Positions 17,551 to 25,910 of a DNA stretch of 64,000 nt are shown here, one piece after another. How positions within the stretch are numbered: the stretch's first letter is position 1; each line of letters opens with the position of its first letter. The translations under genes and the position numbers were made by a program. The notes beneath the pieces were generated by a model. The model did not search any database. It saw nothing but the letters and a program-made list of their open reading frames with translations, and was not told the origin of the DNA. The stretch lies in contig NZ_PRDG01000001.1 in the NCBI RefSeq assembly GCF_017883985.1, positions 172,182 through 236,181 on the forward strand, read 5' to 3'. The stretch comes from Streptococcus oricebi (GTDB taxonomy: Bacteria; Bacillota; Bacilli; Lactobacillales; Streptococcaceae).

Positions 17551-18491
17551 TATTTCTTCTCCTTATAGGCAAATTTGGTGAGAATCAGGAGGCTAAAAAC
17601 CAGGGTATGAAAGGCCCGATTTTTCCGGTAACCATAATGGCGTAACCGGCGGTAGCGCTCCTTAAAAGGAAGCTCCATGATTGTCACAAAATTTTCAATC
17701 AAATCTCTCTTTTCTGCTGCAAGGGGCAGGGCCAGAAGATTTTTGGCCTGGACTTGACTCCTTGAAATCAAGTTCCAATACTTGGTAAATAATAGGTGGG
17801 GCCTCAGCCAATTATGGAGCCTTTTAGAAAGGGTCCTGGCTCCCAGAACATTGCTATCATGCTGGCGATAGAGTTCTCCTGGCTGATCTAGGTAGACCAA
17901 CTGGCCGAAACTGGTCGCTAGTAAGGCCAGGTACCAGTCATGCATGAGGATGGGATAGGTCTCCTGACCTGTCCACAACTGAGCCAAGCTATGGTTAATC
18001 ATGGACACACCGCCAGTCACCGTATTTTCAGTCAATTCTTGTAAAAGTTCGGTATTGGCATGCCCTGACTGGGCTCTTATCATACTTTCATGAACAACAT
18101 TTAAGTCTTGGTCAACTACTTTTAAGTCTGTATAAATCAGAAGTGGTTGTTCGACCTTATACTCTGCAGCTGCTTCTAGCTGCATGGCTACTTTATCTGG
18201 CAACCAAACATCATCTTGGTCGCTGAAGAAATAATAGTCAGCCGCTTCAAAGTCTAGCAAGCGATGAAAGCTTTTGACAACTCCTAAATTGCCTTCTTCC
18301 GCCTCGTTGATAAAACGAATGCGCGAATCCTTGTCGACAAACTGCTCGATGATTTCTAAGGTTCTGTCACTAGAGCCATCGTCTCGAATCAGCAGTTTCC
18401 AGTCTGGAAAAGTTTGCTGCTGGATACTCTCTAACTGCTCCGCTAAAAATCTCTCACCATTATAGGTAGACATGAGAATATTGACTTTCAT
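17550..18491 (-). CDS. rgpB: Rhamnosyltransferase RgpB
   Basis: Cytoplasmic GT2 rhamnosyltransferase of 313 residues extending the rhamnan backbone (RgpB/GacC). The GT-A domain opens with VNILMSTYNGERFLAEQLES and has KLLIRDDGSSDRT and the metal-binding FFSDQDDVWLPDK. The C-terminal 80 residues are basic and may touch the membrane. It overlaps rgpA by 4 nt and rgpC by 1 nt. Confidence 0.92.
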   Translation of the reverse strand: MKVNILMSTYNGERFLAEQLESIQQQTFPDWKLLIRDDGSSDRTLEIIEQFVDKDSRIRFINEAEEGNLGVVKSFHRLLDFEAADYYFFSDQDDVWLPDKVAMQLEAAAEYKVEQPLLIYTDLKVVDQDLNVVHESMIRAQSGHANTELLQELTENTVTGGVSMINHSLAQLWTGQETYPILMHDWYLALLATSFGQLVYLDQPGELYRQHDSNVLGARTLSKRLHNWLRPHLLFTKYWNLISRSQVQAKNLLALPLAAEKRDLIENFVTIMELPFKERYRRLRHYGYRKNRAFHTLVFSLLILTKFAYKEKK

Positions 18492-19636
18492 GATAAAAAT
18501 AATTCCTCGTATTCACCCACAATTTTTTCCCAGGTGTAATTTTCTTTCATATTATTCTTGGCAGCTTGGCCGAGAGAGCTAAAGTCCTGCTCCTTATCTA
18601 GCCCTTCAATCAAATCCAATAAGCTATTGTCTGCCTTTTGCCAATAGTAGGCCGTTTCCTTAGCCACTTGTTGATTAAAGTCAACACCCAAAACCAGATT
18701 CAAATCTGTCTGGGCCAGGGCCTCCAAGAGACCCGGGTTGGTGCCCCCAACCTCGTGCCCATGAATATAGGCAAAGGCTTGATTCCGTAAATATTTCAAC
18801 AATTCCTGATCATAGACCGTCCCAACGAACTTAATCCGCGAATCCTTGTCAAACTGTGTTTTTTGGCGTAATGCCTCAAAGTAGGGATTGCCCTCGTGAT
18901 TACAGACAATCAGTAGGTCACGCTGACTCTTGGACTTGATAAACTGACTGATGGCAGTCTCATAGTTATTTTCCGGAACAAAACGGCCAACAATCAGGTA
19001 GTAGCCCTTTTCCTTGCTGGACCACTGCTCAAAAAAGGAACGAACCTTCTCATCTTGCCGAGATAGGCTAGAGAGATTCAAGTCTGTCCCATAAGCTAAA
19101 AAGCTGGTCCTAGCCCAAGGATAGGCCTTTTGGATGTAACTTTCAATCCCTATATTATCCGCAATAATCAAGTCAGCGTATTTGGTCATCATTTTTTCAG
19201 AATACTTGAGATAGACTTGTACATAAGCTGGCCACTTGGCCCGCTTCCACTCTAGACCGTCCGGATTGACCAAGCACCGCCCTCCTAATTTTTGAATTTT
19301 TCTGATAAAAGGGGCGATAAAGGCTCCAATCGTATTTCCTAAAATATAAAAAATCGGGCGCTCTATCTGCTGCTCTTTGACCAACTTGAGGCCATAGTTA
19401 ATAGCCATCATATCATAGGCAATAACTCGAGCTGGACCAAGCTTGGGTGCCTTAATCGTAAAACAATCCGCTCCCTTATAATCAAAGTGCTGGTAGGCTT
19501 GGTCCTCTGACAGACAAGCTACATGGTACTTGATTTGAGGCGATATTTGCCCTTCAACTATTTTTTCTACAAAGGTTTCAAAACCACCATATTTTGCAGG
19601 AAGTCCCCGACTTCCAATGATGAATACATGCTGCAT
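18488..19636 (-). CDS. rgpA: Initiating rhamnosyltransferase RgpA (GacB type)
   Basis: GT4-family enzyme of 382 residues with the DUF1972 N-terminus (MQHVFIIGSRGLPAKYGGFE) and the C-terminal HGHEVGGTNPGLLEAL motif holding the nucleotide-sugar Glu. GacB, the group A Streptococcus homolog, adds the first rhamnose to lipid-linked GlcNAc. That lipid acceptor is made by RgpG, which is not in this window. I start at the ATG at 19636, which follows TTGAGGAAAATC, instead of the upstream TTG. It is the first gene of the rgpA-F-gacH operon. Confidence 0.94.
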   Translation of the reverse strand: MQHVFIIGSRGLPAKYGGFETFVEKIVEGQISPQIKYHVACLSEDQAYQHFDYKGADCFTIKAPKLGPARVIAYDMMAINYGLKLVKEQQIERPIFYILGNTIGAFIAPFIRKIQKLGGRCLVNPDGLEWKRAKWPAYVQVYLKYSEKMMTKYADLIIADNIGIESYIQKAYPWARTSFLAYGTDLNLSSLSRQDEKVRSFFEQWSSKEKGYYLIVGRFVPENNYETAISQFIKSKSQRDLLIVCNHEGNPYFEALRQKTQFDKDSRIKFVGTVYDQELLKYLRNQAFAYIHGHEVGGTNPGLLEALAQTDLNLVLGVDFNQQVAKETAYYWQKADNSLLDLIEGLDKEQDFSSLGQAAKNNMKENYTWEKIVGEYEELFLS

Positions 19637-19671
19637 GATTTTCCTCAATTCAAGATTTTACAATCCATTCT

Positions 19672-19680
19672 ATTATACCA
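19672..19680 (-). promoter_or_regulatory. Extended -10 promoter of the rgpA operon
   Basis: The minus strand reads TGGTATAAT between the rmlD terminator and rgpA. No good -35 is visible. Confidence 0.6.
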
Positions 19681-19706
19681 TTTTATAGCGAAGTTTGCAG
19701 GAAAAA

Positions 19707-19733
19707 AGGAGGCTAGTCAAAACTAGCCTCCTT
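19707..19733 (-). terminator. Terminator of rmlD
   Basis: The stem AAGGAGGCTAGT/ACTAGCCTCCTT is followed by TTTT on the minus strand. It separates rmlD from the rgpA operon. Confidence 0.9.
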
Positions 19734-19737
19734 ATTA

Positions 19738-20589
19738 CTATTTCTTTTCTTGACGATAAAATTCTTTCAGGGCGTCCTGCCATGTTGGGATAACAAAACC
19801 AGTTGCCTTGGCCTTCTTCAAGCTCATGGTTGAGTTGAAAGGACGCTTAGCCTTGGCTGGAAATTTGCTAGAGTCTACTGGTAAGACTTCTACATCTGTA
19901 TCTTTCAGAATTTCTACTGCAAAATCATACCAGGTGGTATCTTCTTCAGCATCATTGGACAGGTGATAGTAACCAAATTCTTTTTGATTTTCGGCCAAGT
20001 AGGTCATAAACTCTGCCAGAGTCCGGGTCCAGGTTGGTCGACCATGCTGGTCATTAACCACGGTCAAGGTTGGATGACTTTTAGCTAGGTTTTGCATGGT
20101 AAAGACAAAGTTCTTACCATAGTTACCAAAGACCCAGGCTGTCCGAATAATGTAGTAACGGCTAGAGTATTTCTCAACCAGCTCTTCACCCAAGCGTTTG
20201 GTCCGACCATATTCGGTCTGGGGAGCAGGAAGATCATCCACTTCCCATTCCTCTCCGACTGGTTTTTCTCCGTCAAAGACATAGTCAGTAGAGATATAAA
20301 CTAGGGTTGCCCCATGCTTTTCAGCAGCTTTGGCAACATTTTCTGTCCCAACTACATTGATGGCATAGTCTAAGTCCTTACCTTCATCTTCTGCTGCGTC
20401 GACAGCTGTATAGGCGGCACAGTGATAGACCAGGGTCGGCTTAATCTCAGCAAAGACCTGCTCAACCATTTGGCTATCTGTAATGTCCATTTCTGCCACA
20501 TCAACAGCCACATATTCCTCATTGCGTTCATCCAAAAGGTGACGTAGTTCTGTACCGAGCTGTCCCTTACTACCTGTAATTAAAATCAT
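19738..20589 (-). CDS. rmlD: dTDP-4-dehydrorhamnose reductase
   Basis: Short-chain dehydrogenase of 283 residues that reduces dTDP-4-dehydro-L-rhamnose to dTDP-L-rhamnose, the donor used by RgpA/B/F. The Rossmann motif is ITGSKGQLG (residues 4-12), and the YGRTK segment gives the catalytic Tyr/Lys pair. YISTDYVFDG is a family hallmark. In group A Streptococcus this gene (gacA) heads the locus; here it has its own promoter and a strong terminator, so it is a separate unit. rmlA, rmlB and rmlC are not in the window. Confidence 0.96.
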   Translation of the reverse strand: MILITGSKGQLGTELRHLLDERNEEYVAVDVAEMDITDSQMVEQVFAEIKPTLVYHCAAYTAVDAAEDEGKDLDYAINVVGTENVAKAAEKHGATLVYISTDYVFDGEKPVGEEWEVDDLPAPQTEYGRTKRLGEELVEKYSSRYYIIRTAWVFGNYGKNFVFTMQNLAKSHPTLTVVNDQHGRPTWTRTLAEFMTYLAENQKEFGYYHLSNDAEEDTTWYDFAVEILKDTDVEVLPVDSSKFPAKAKRPFNSTMSLKKAKATGFVIPTWQDALKEFYRQEKK

Positions 20590-20610
20590 AGAATTCTCCT
20601 ACTCTAAAGC

Positions 20611-20626
20611 AGCAAAATATTTTGCT
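20611..20626. promoter_or_regulatory. Perfect 16-bp palindrome in the rmlD leader
   Basis: AGCAAAATATTTTGCT lies between the rmlD -10 box and its start codon. It could be an operator or an RNA hairpin; no regulator is known from this window. Confidence 0.4.
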
Positions 20627-20647
20627 TTCTTTAATTTTGCTAAAAAT

Positions 20648-20680
20648 ATTATAACAAAAAAAGCGAAAAAAATCCGCTTT
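20648..20680 (-). promoter_or_regulatory. Terminator-like stem overlapping the rmlD promoter
   Basis: On the minus strand AAAGCG/CGCTTT (20680-20660) is followed by TTTTTTTG, a short terminator for the DUF2142 gene. It runs straight into TGTTATAAT (20656-20648), an extended -10 for rmlD. Confidence 0.55.
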
Positions 20681-20765
20681 TCCTTCTTTTAAAATTCTAA
20701 TCTACTGATTGTTAAACTTCAAATAAAATTCATATCTAGTCTATATTTAAGGTGTGAGGGAACTA

Positions 20766-22244
20766 TTAGTAAAAACTTCCTATCGTGAAGAAAATTACCG
20801 CAATAATTCCTAGCATACCGATTTTAAAGACAAAGTTATCATTCAACTTCTTTTTTAAAGAATAGACATCTGGTAAAGAAATCAACAATAACAACCATAA
20901 TAGAAATACGCCAAAATAATAACGCCCTTGTACACCCTCAACCATGTCCAGGCCAATTGGAGTCCATGTGAGATACATAGATAATACGATAACTCCAACA
21001 ATTGCTAAAGTAACAAAAAAGATACCTAATTTTGTCCATTTGGTCATAGAATTTTGATTAAGATTACTTAAGACTACGAGAGTATAAAAGACTATGAAAG
21101 CAATATATAGCTTGTCCATCGGGGCGTCTAACCAACCAAAGTTAAAAGTCATCAATAATTTAGAAGGGGCTGTAATGATTTCATTTCCTATAATAGCAAT
21201 TCCTTGACTAGGATTTGAAATCAAAAATTTAATTTGTTCTGCAACACTAACGCCTTCACGAAGAACTACCCCTTGTATTTGCTGATACAATTTAAACCAG
21301 AAAATAGTAAAAAGTAAAGTCAAAAGAATCGATAAATATGACAAATACCTGTATTTTGGTTTTTCCCATTTAGCTTTAGGAATAAATGCTAATAGGAAAA
21401 CAAGGAAAGTGTAAGGCAATTTCATAGTCGCCATTAACATAGATAAAGCTACATAGAGTAAGATATCCTGGATGTTTACCTTTTTCTCTCTTTCTAAATA
21501 GCTAAGAAAGAGACCTATTAGAACATAAATCAGTCCTAAAGATACACCATCTTGATTATAAGATGCTGCCAATACTAGATTCATAGGCATCATGACGACT
21601 AACATCATAATTTGGCGGTACTTTCCGCTCAATTTTACAGCAATCAATGCTAGTAAGGAAAAAGCCAGAGCATTAAAAATTCGTCCTAGGTAATATGTGG
21701 CTCCTACACTCAGATTTAAAATCCTTCCAACTGTCAGACCTATTGCTTGGGGCAAATATCCAATAAACCAATAGGCATTTGTTGTTCTAAAGTCTGTTTC
21801 TCCATCAAATGAGCGTTGCTTTTTATTTATCTTTAGACTAAATAAGTTTGTTTTATTTAAAGGAATCTTTAAATTAGCAGCAATATCAAAATAATCTTGA
21901 TCAAGTTTTAAACTTTCTTTCTGATTATCCAAATTTATTTGCCCATTTGCTATGCGAAATGTTCTAGATAGATGAACCGTTTCATCTGGCGTGTTTAAAA
22001 TAGGAGTCATAAAGGATAAGAGGAGCCCGAGAACGGAAAGACTCAAAAATACTGAGCTATTTTTTTCACCTCGTAACATCAAAAATAAAATCAAAGAAAT
22101 AACTATAGCTATTATCAACAATTTTACATCAGGAAATCCTAGTTGTCCCCGATATAAGAACAGGATAGAGATAATCAGTAACACAAAGGCGATAAGATAA
22201 TATTTATTTTCTTTGCAAACATTTCCCAAAAAATTACTTTTCAT
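20766..22244 (-). CDS. GacL-like membrane glycosyltransferase (DUF2142)
   Basis: Polytopic membrane protein of 492 residues with about 12 hydrophobic helices. It belongs to DUF2142-type GT-C enzymes. The first outer loop carries TPDETVHLSRTF, with the acidic pair expected in GT-C catalysis. By position after a flippase, a DUF2304 protein and a lipid-phosphate GT2, it matches GacL, which attaches the side-chain sugar to the exported rhamnan. The sugar may be GlcNAc as in group A Streptococcus, or another hexose; this is inferred from context. The gene is clearly AT-rich. Confidence 0.75.
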   Translation of the reverse strand: MKSNFLGNVCKENKYYLIAFVLLIISILFLYRGQLGFPDVKLLIIAIVISLILFLMLRGEKNSSVFLSLSVLGLLLSFMTPILNTPDETVHLSRTFRIANGQINLDNQKESLKLDQDYFDIAANLKIPLNKTNLFSLKINKKQRSFDGETDFRTTNAYWFIGYLPQAIGLTVGRILNLSVGATYYLGRIFNALAFSLLALIAVKLSGKYRQIMMLVVMMPMNLVLAASYNQDGVSLGLIYVLIGLFLSYLEREKKVNIQDILLYVALSMLMATMKLPYTFLVFLLAFIPKAKWEKPKYRYLSYLSILLTLLFTIFWFKLYQQIQGVVLREGVSVAEQIKFLISNPSQGIAIIGNEIITAPSKLLMTFNFGWLDAPMDKLYIAFIVFYTLVVLSNLNQNSMTKWTKLGIFFVTLAIVGVIVLSMYLTWTPIGLDMVEGVQGRYYFGVFLLWLLLLISLPDVYSLKKKLNDNFVFKIGMLGIIAVIFFTIGSFY

Positions 22245-22261
22245 TTTAATCTCCTAAATGG

Positions 22262-23533
22262 TTAATAACTTAATTTTTTTCTTAGAACAAGATAGACTGC
22301 TGTATTTCCAATCGCATAAAATAACATTGCTATAAAGAAACTCAAAGCTGCACCAAGTAGTCCCAAACCTGCTACGAGTGGGTAAGTAATGGCCTTAGCA
22401 AGGATATAAACTGCTATATAAACAAATAACAGATACTTCTGCATTCTAAATATTGTTACAACATTTTCCAAAACCAAGGCAACTGAGTATAAAACACCTG
22501 CAAAAACCAAGAGTGCTAGAGTGAATTGCTCAGCATGTAAGTCCACTCCAAAGATAAGACTTAGGATAGGTGTGCCTATTAAGTAGGATATGATACTGAT
22601 TAACAAGCCCCCTGTCAGTAGAGAAAAGTGAATCTTTCTATTAATAGCATCAAATTTTTGATACTCTTTACGACTCCAAAGCTTTGCCATATCAGTTATC
22701 AAGGGTCTGATAATTAAAATACAGAGACTCATAAAAAATGCCGGCATGAACAAAATGTTGTAATTCCGCTGCATTCCTTCTTGTAATATTCCATTTTGAA
22801 GGCCACTTTCAATGGCTTGTTTTGCCTCATTAAAAATCAAATTAACAATGAATCCATTGATAAATAAGGGCAGACAAATTTTTAAGATAGCGAGGCTTCC
22901 TTTTACATTTTCATTTTTCCATAACTCGCTCCAAATGATTTTTTCAAATAATAAACTTTGTGAAAAATCATAAGAAAAAACAAATATTAGATTAAAAATA
23001 AAAACCGCAAAAACTGACCAAGATAGAGAGTGAGTTAGGAGAAGGGCAAATAAAAGAATCACTGTACTTAAGGCATATCTGATAGTCATTGAACGTCCAG
23101 CAATATCCAAACGTTCATGTTTTTGAAATTGCCCCTGAAACAAATCAGACCACGCATCACATGTACGATATAAGATGAGTAAAATAGCTACTTTAATTGG
23201 TTCTAAATCAGAGAAATTATAACCAGAAAATTGTAAATAAGGAAGAATGGTGACTAACATGACAGTCGTTGAAATAAATCTAGCCAAAAAATAACTAGCA
23301 AAGGTATGAGAGTTTTGAACATCCGTTCCTTGGTAATTTCTGACTTGAAACATCCCAATAATAACCCATAGATTACCAATAGAGTAAGATAAACTAAACT
23401 TATCAGCTTCATTGGCAACCGTCAAACGAGACACTATCATAAGGTATAAAACTGATACTCCTGCCGCTGACAAATTCCCCATTAAATTCCAAAAATATAT
23501 TTTCTTTTTAGAAATGTACTTGCTATTCTTCAT
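22262..23533 (-). CDS. Flippase-like polysaccharide membrane protein (GacK-like)
   Basis: Membrane protein of 423 residues with 12 predicted helices, of the Wzx/oligosaccharide flippase type. Short charged loops and an N-terminal KKKIYFWNLMGNLSAAGVSV fit the MATE-like MVF superfamily. In the GacI-J-K-L scheme the flippase carries undecaprenyl-phosphate-sugar to the outer face for GacL. It overlaps the DUF2304 gene by 11 nt, which supports a shared pathway. The function is inferred from fold and neighbours. Confidence 0.78.
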   Translation of the reverse strand: MKNSKYISKKKIYFWNLMGNLSAAGVSVLYLMIVSRLTVANEADKFSLSYSIGNLWVIIGMFQVRNYQGTDVQNSHTFASYFLARFISTTVMLVTILPYLQFSGYNFSDLEPIKVAILLILYRTCDAWSDLFQGQFQKHERLDIAGRSMTIRYALSTVILLFALLLTHSLSWSVFAVFIFNLIFVFSYDFSQSLLFEKIIWSELWKNENVKGSLAILKICLPLFINGFIVNLIFNEAKQAIESGLQNGILQEGMQRNYNILFMPAFFMSLCILIIRPLITDMAKLWSRKEYQKFDAINRKIHFSLLTGGLLISIISYLIGTPILSLIFGVDLHAEQFTLALLVFAGVLYSVALVLENVVTIFRMQKYLLFVYIAVYILAKAITYPLVAGLGLLGAALSFFIAMLFYAIGNTAVYLVLRKKLSY

Positions 23534-23861
23534 GTTTTTTGTTTTCTAAAGCCTGTTTCTGTGCTAAATGACGAATCTGCGTAGTTTGCTTTGAAACAAT
23601 TCGAGTAAGAGAGAAAGAAATATATAACAAAAGACAGAAACCACCAAAAAAAACAAGGTTGACTGGCTCATAAATACCGACTAGGTGTGCTATGAGATTT
23701 ATCAAACTCGGAAACAAGGTGACAATTAAAATAGAAATCCCCAGAATCAGCCAAGTTAATGCCGTCCTCATCTCAATCTCTTTTTTCACTATCAATCGGA
23801 TAATGTAAATCAAAAAACAAGCAATACAGGCAACAATCAAAATACTAGCTCTTACGTTCAT
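23523..23861 (-). CDS. DUF2304 small membrane protein (GacJ-like)
   Basis: Membrane protein of 112 residues with three helices (about 5-22, 35-53 and 64-86) and a basic tail; it resembles DUF2304. GacJ, the group A homolog in the same context, binds GacI and raises its activity. I start at the ATG at 23861, which follows GGAGG by 8 nt, and not at the upstream GTG. It overlaps both neighbours, 17 nt with the GT2 gene and 11 nt with the flippase gene. Confidence 0.8.
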   Translation of the reverse strand: MNVRASILIVACIACFLIYIIRLIVKKEIEMRTALTWLILGISILIVTLFPSLINLIAHLVGIYEPVNLVFFGGFCLLLYISFSLTRIVSKQTTQIRHLAQKQALENKKHEE

Positions 23862-24567
23862 CCTTATATCCTCCACTCATTTTACTGATCAGCATTGCTA
23901 TCGACACTTTTATCATATAGTAAACTGATTTACTTAGGGTAATGGAAGAGGTTCCATGTTCGCGTTCATTCATAAGGACGGGAATCTCTTCTACTAAATA
24001 ACCTGACTCCAATAAGGAAACAATGGTCTCAGGTTCTGGATAATCACTAGGATAGTGGCTGGCAAAAATCTCAATCACTTTTCGGTTGACCACTCTCAAG
24101 CCAGAGGTAGGATCTGTTATTTTCTTGCCAGTTAAAATTTTGATGAGTTTCTCAAAGAAAGTAATACCGATGCGACGGGCAAAGGAAGATTGGAAGCCTT
24201 GATTTTCAATGAAACGAGAACCAATAATCATATCAACCTGATCTTTTTTGATAAAGTCCAGCATGGTTTTGATGTACTCAGGATTATGCTGGCCATCACC
24301 ATCAATCTGGACGGCATAGTCATAATCTTTAGCAAGGGCATATTGGTATCCTGTCTGGACCGCACCGCCAATTCCCAGATTGATAGGTAAATCAATGACA
24401 TTAAAATGATTCTGGCGACAAACCTCTAAAGTGTCATCTGTTGAACAATCATTGATAATCACATAATCAAATTCAGGTGTGTGGGTCTCAATCATCTGAA
24501 TCGTTTTTTCTATATTTCCACTCTCATTATAAGCCGGAATAATTATTAGTAGTTCCGAAGATTTCAC
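23845..24567 (-). CDS. Undecaprenyl-phosphate sugar synthase, GT2 (GacI-like)
   Basis: GT2 enzyme of 240 residues of the dolichyl-phosphate-mannose synthase class. It shows LLIIIPAYNESGNIEKTIQ, YVIINDCSTDDT, the DxD QIDGDGQHNPEY and TDPTSGLRVVNR. It should load a sugar onto undecaprenyl phosphate for side-chain addition. The ATG at 24591 has no ribosome site, while the GTG at 24567 follows AAGGGGAAG, so I use GTG. It is the first gene of the I-J-K-L-like module. The donor sugar is unknown. Confidence 0.8.
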   Translation of the reverse strand: MKSSELLIIIPAYNESGNIEKTIQMIETHTPEFDYVIINDCSTDDTLEVCRQNHFNVIDLPINLGIGGAVQTGYQYALAKDYDYAVQIDGDGQHNPEYIKTMLDFIKKDQVDMIIGSRFIENQGFQSSFARRIGITFFEKLIKILTGKKITDPTSGLRVVNRKVIEIFASHYPSDYPEPETIVSLLESGYLVEEIPVLMNEREHGTSSITLSKSVYYMIKVSIAMLISKMSGGYKDERKS

Positions 24568-24599
24568 GCTTTTCTTCCCCTTAAAAATCATATAATTCG

Positions 24600-24605
24600 A
24601 TTATA
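24600..24605 (-). promoter_or_regulatory. -10 box of the side-chain module
   Basis: The minus strand reads TATAAT with +1 predicted near 24593, about 26 nt before the GTG start of the GT2 gene. No convincing -35 is visible. Confidence 0.55.
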
Positions 24606-24690
24606 CTATATTGTCGTCTTATTTGCTAGTTCTTTCTAAAATTTACCAAAAATACTTAGATGGATCCGATTAAGCTCCTAAAAAACCAAG

Positions 24691-24711
24691 GCGACTCCCT
24701 AACGGGAATCG
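24691..24711 (-). terminator. Terminator of the GtrB-like gene
   Basis: The stem GCGATTCCC/GGGAGTCGC overlaps the stop codon at 24699 and is followed on the minus strand by CTTGGTTTTTT. Confidence 0.85.
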
Positions 24712-25631
24712 CTCTTTTCCTTAATAATATAAATTGGCCGGTGCTTGGTTTCCATGAATATTTTACCTATATATTTACCCAATATTCCAATGGTCAATAG
24801 TTGAAAACCTCCTAGAAAGAGGATAATTGAAACCATGGACGGCCAGCCTGAGGTGGGGTCGCCAAAAATGAGGGTTCGGACAATGACAATCCCCATGAGA
24901 ATAAAGGCTAGCAAGCAAGCAATGACACCTCCTAAGAAAGCCAGGGTCAGCGGTGCATCTGAGAAATTGACAATCCCTTCTAGCGAGTAATTAAAGAGTT
25001 GCCAGAAGTTCCAGCTAGTCTCTCCTGCTACTCGCTCGACATTTTTGTACTCTAGATATTCTGTTTTAAAGCCTACCCAGGCAAAAATCCCTTTGGAAAA
25101 GCGGTTGTACTCAGAAACCTCAAGAATGGCATCAACCATTGGCCGGCGCATCAGGCGAAAATCTCTGGCTCCGTCCACCATCTCTACCTGACTGATGCGG
25201 TTGATTAGTTTGTAAAATAGGTTGGCGAAAAAGCTACGAATGGGGGGTTCTCCCTCGCGGGTTGTCCTCCGCGTTCCAACACAGTCTAAATCTGGGTTGG
25301 CTAGCAAGATTTCCCTCATCTGGACCAGTAATTCTGGTGGGTCTTGGAGGTCCACATCCATGACGGTCACTAGCTCACCTGTCGCATGCCGTAAGCCGGC
25401 ATAAAGGGCTGCTTCCTTACCAAAATTGCGGGAAAAGGACAGGTAGGTGACGGAGGGATCTTTTTGACTAAGCTCGCGAAGGACCGGCAAAGTCTGGTCC
25501 TTGGAGCCATCATTGATAAAAATATATTCTAAATCCTCTGCTAGTTCTGCTTTTATGGCCTCCATGGCTGCATAGAACAAGGGAATGGCTTCTTCTTCAT
25601 TGAAACAGGGCACAATCACTGAGATGGTCAT
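24699..25631 (-). CDS. GtrB-like undecaprenyl-phosphate glucosyltransferase, GT2
   Basis: Membrane GT2 of 310 residues. The catalytic domain shows ISVIVPCFNEEEAIPLFY, YIFINDGSKDQT and the metal site MDVDLQDPPEL. Two C-terminal membrane helices (about 230-255 and 265-287) are followed by a KHRPIYIIKEK end. This layout is that of GtrB/YkcC-type enzymes that make undecaprenyl-phosphate hexose. In S. mutans a similar enzyme (SccN) serves the glucose side chain of the rhamnose polysaccharide, so a role in decorating the neighbouring rhamnan product is plausible. It has its own promoter and terminator. Confidence 0.8.
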   Translation of the reverse strand: MTISVIVPCFNEEEAIPLFYAAMEAIKAELAEDLEYIFINDGSKDQTLPVLRELSQKDPSVTYLSFSRNFGKEAALYAGLRHATGELVTVMDVDLQDPPELLVQMREILLANPDLDCVGTRRTTREGEPPIRSFFANLFYKLINRISQVEMVDGARDFRLMRRPMVDAILEVSEYNRFSKGIFAWVGFKTEYLEYKNVERVAGETSWNFWQLFNYSLEGIVNFSDAPLTLAFLGGVIACLLAFILMGIVIVRTLIFGDPTSGWPSMVSIILFLGGFQLLTIGILGKYIGKIFMETKHRPIYIIKEKSDSR

Positions 25632-25744
25632 TCAAAACTCCTTTTTATGGTCAGGCTGATTTTTGCTTTATTATTTTCTTGCTGAAAGACTGGGCCTCAT
25701 GCTCTCCTTTTTCTAGGAAAGATTTGAAAACCAGTTATTGCTCT

Positions 25745-25773
25745 ATTTTATAATCTCCCCCCTTAAAAGTCAA
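25745..25773 (-). promoter_or_regulatory. Promoter of the GtrB-like gene
   Basis: On the minus strand TTGACT (25773-25768) and TAAAAT (25750-25745) are 17 bp apart. The leader is about 107 nt. Confidence 0.6.
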
Positions 25774-25861
25774 ATGTTTGCTTTAACAGCAAGGCTAAGA
25801 GCTGGTTGAAGAATTTCCACTCTGTCTTCTAAGAAAGTAGGCTGATTTTTTATAAAAATCA

Positions 25862-25886
25862 AAGGAACCCTTCATTGGATTCCTTC
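25862..25886 (-). terminator. Terminator of the adhesin gene
   Basis: AAGGAATCC pairs with GGGTTCCTT on the minus strand, followed by TGATTTTT. The rest of the 279-nt gap between the adhesin and the GtrB-like gene holds only the GtrB-like promoter and leader. Confidence 0.75.
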
Positions 25887-25910
25887 AATCTTTATTTAGA
25901 AGACTGGCTT

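Noticed and set aside
24591..24591. ATG at 24591 as the start of the GacI-like gene, leaderless
   Set aside because: The GTG at 24567 has a clear AAGGGGAAG site and suits the family N-terminus better, though the ATG cannot be fully excluded.
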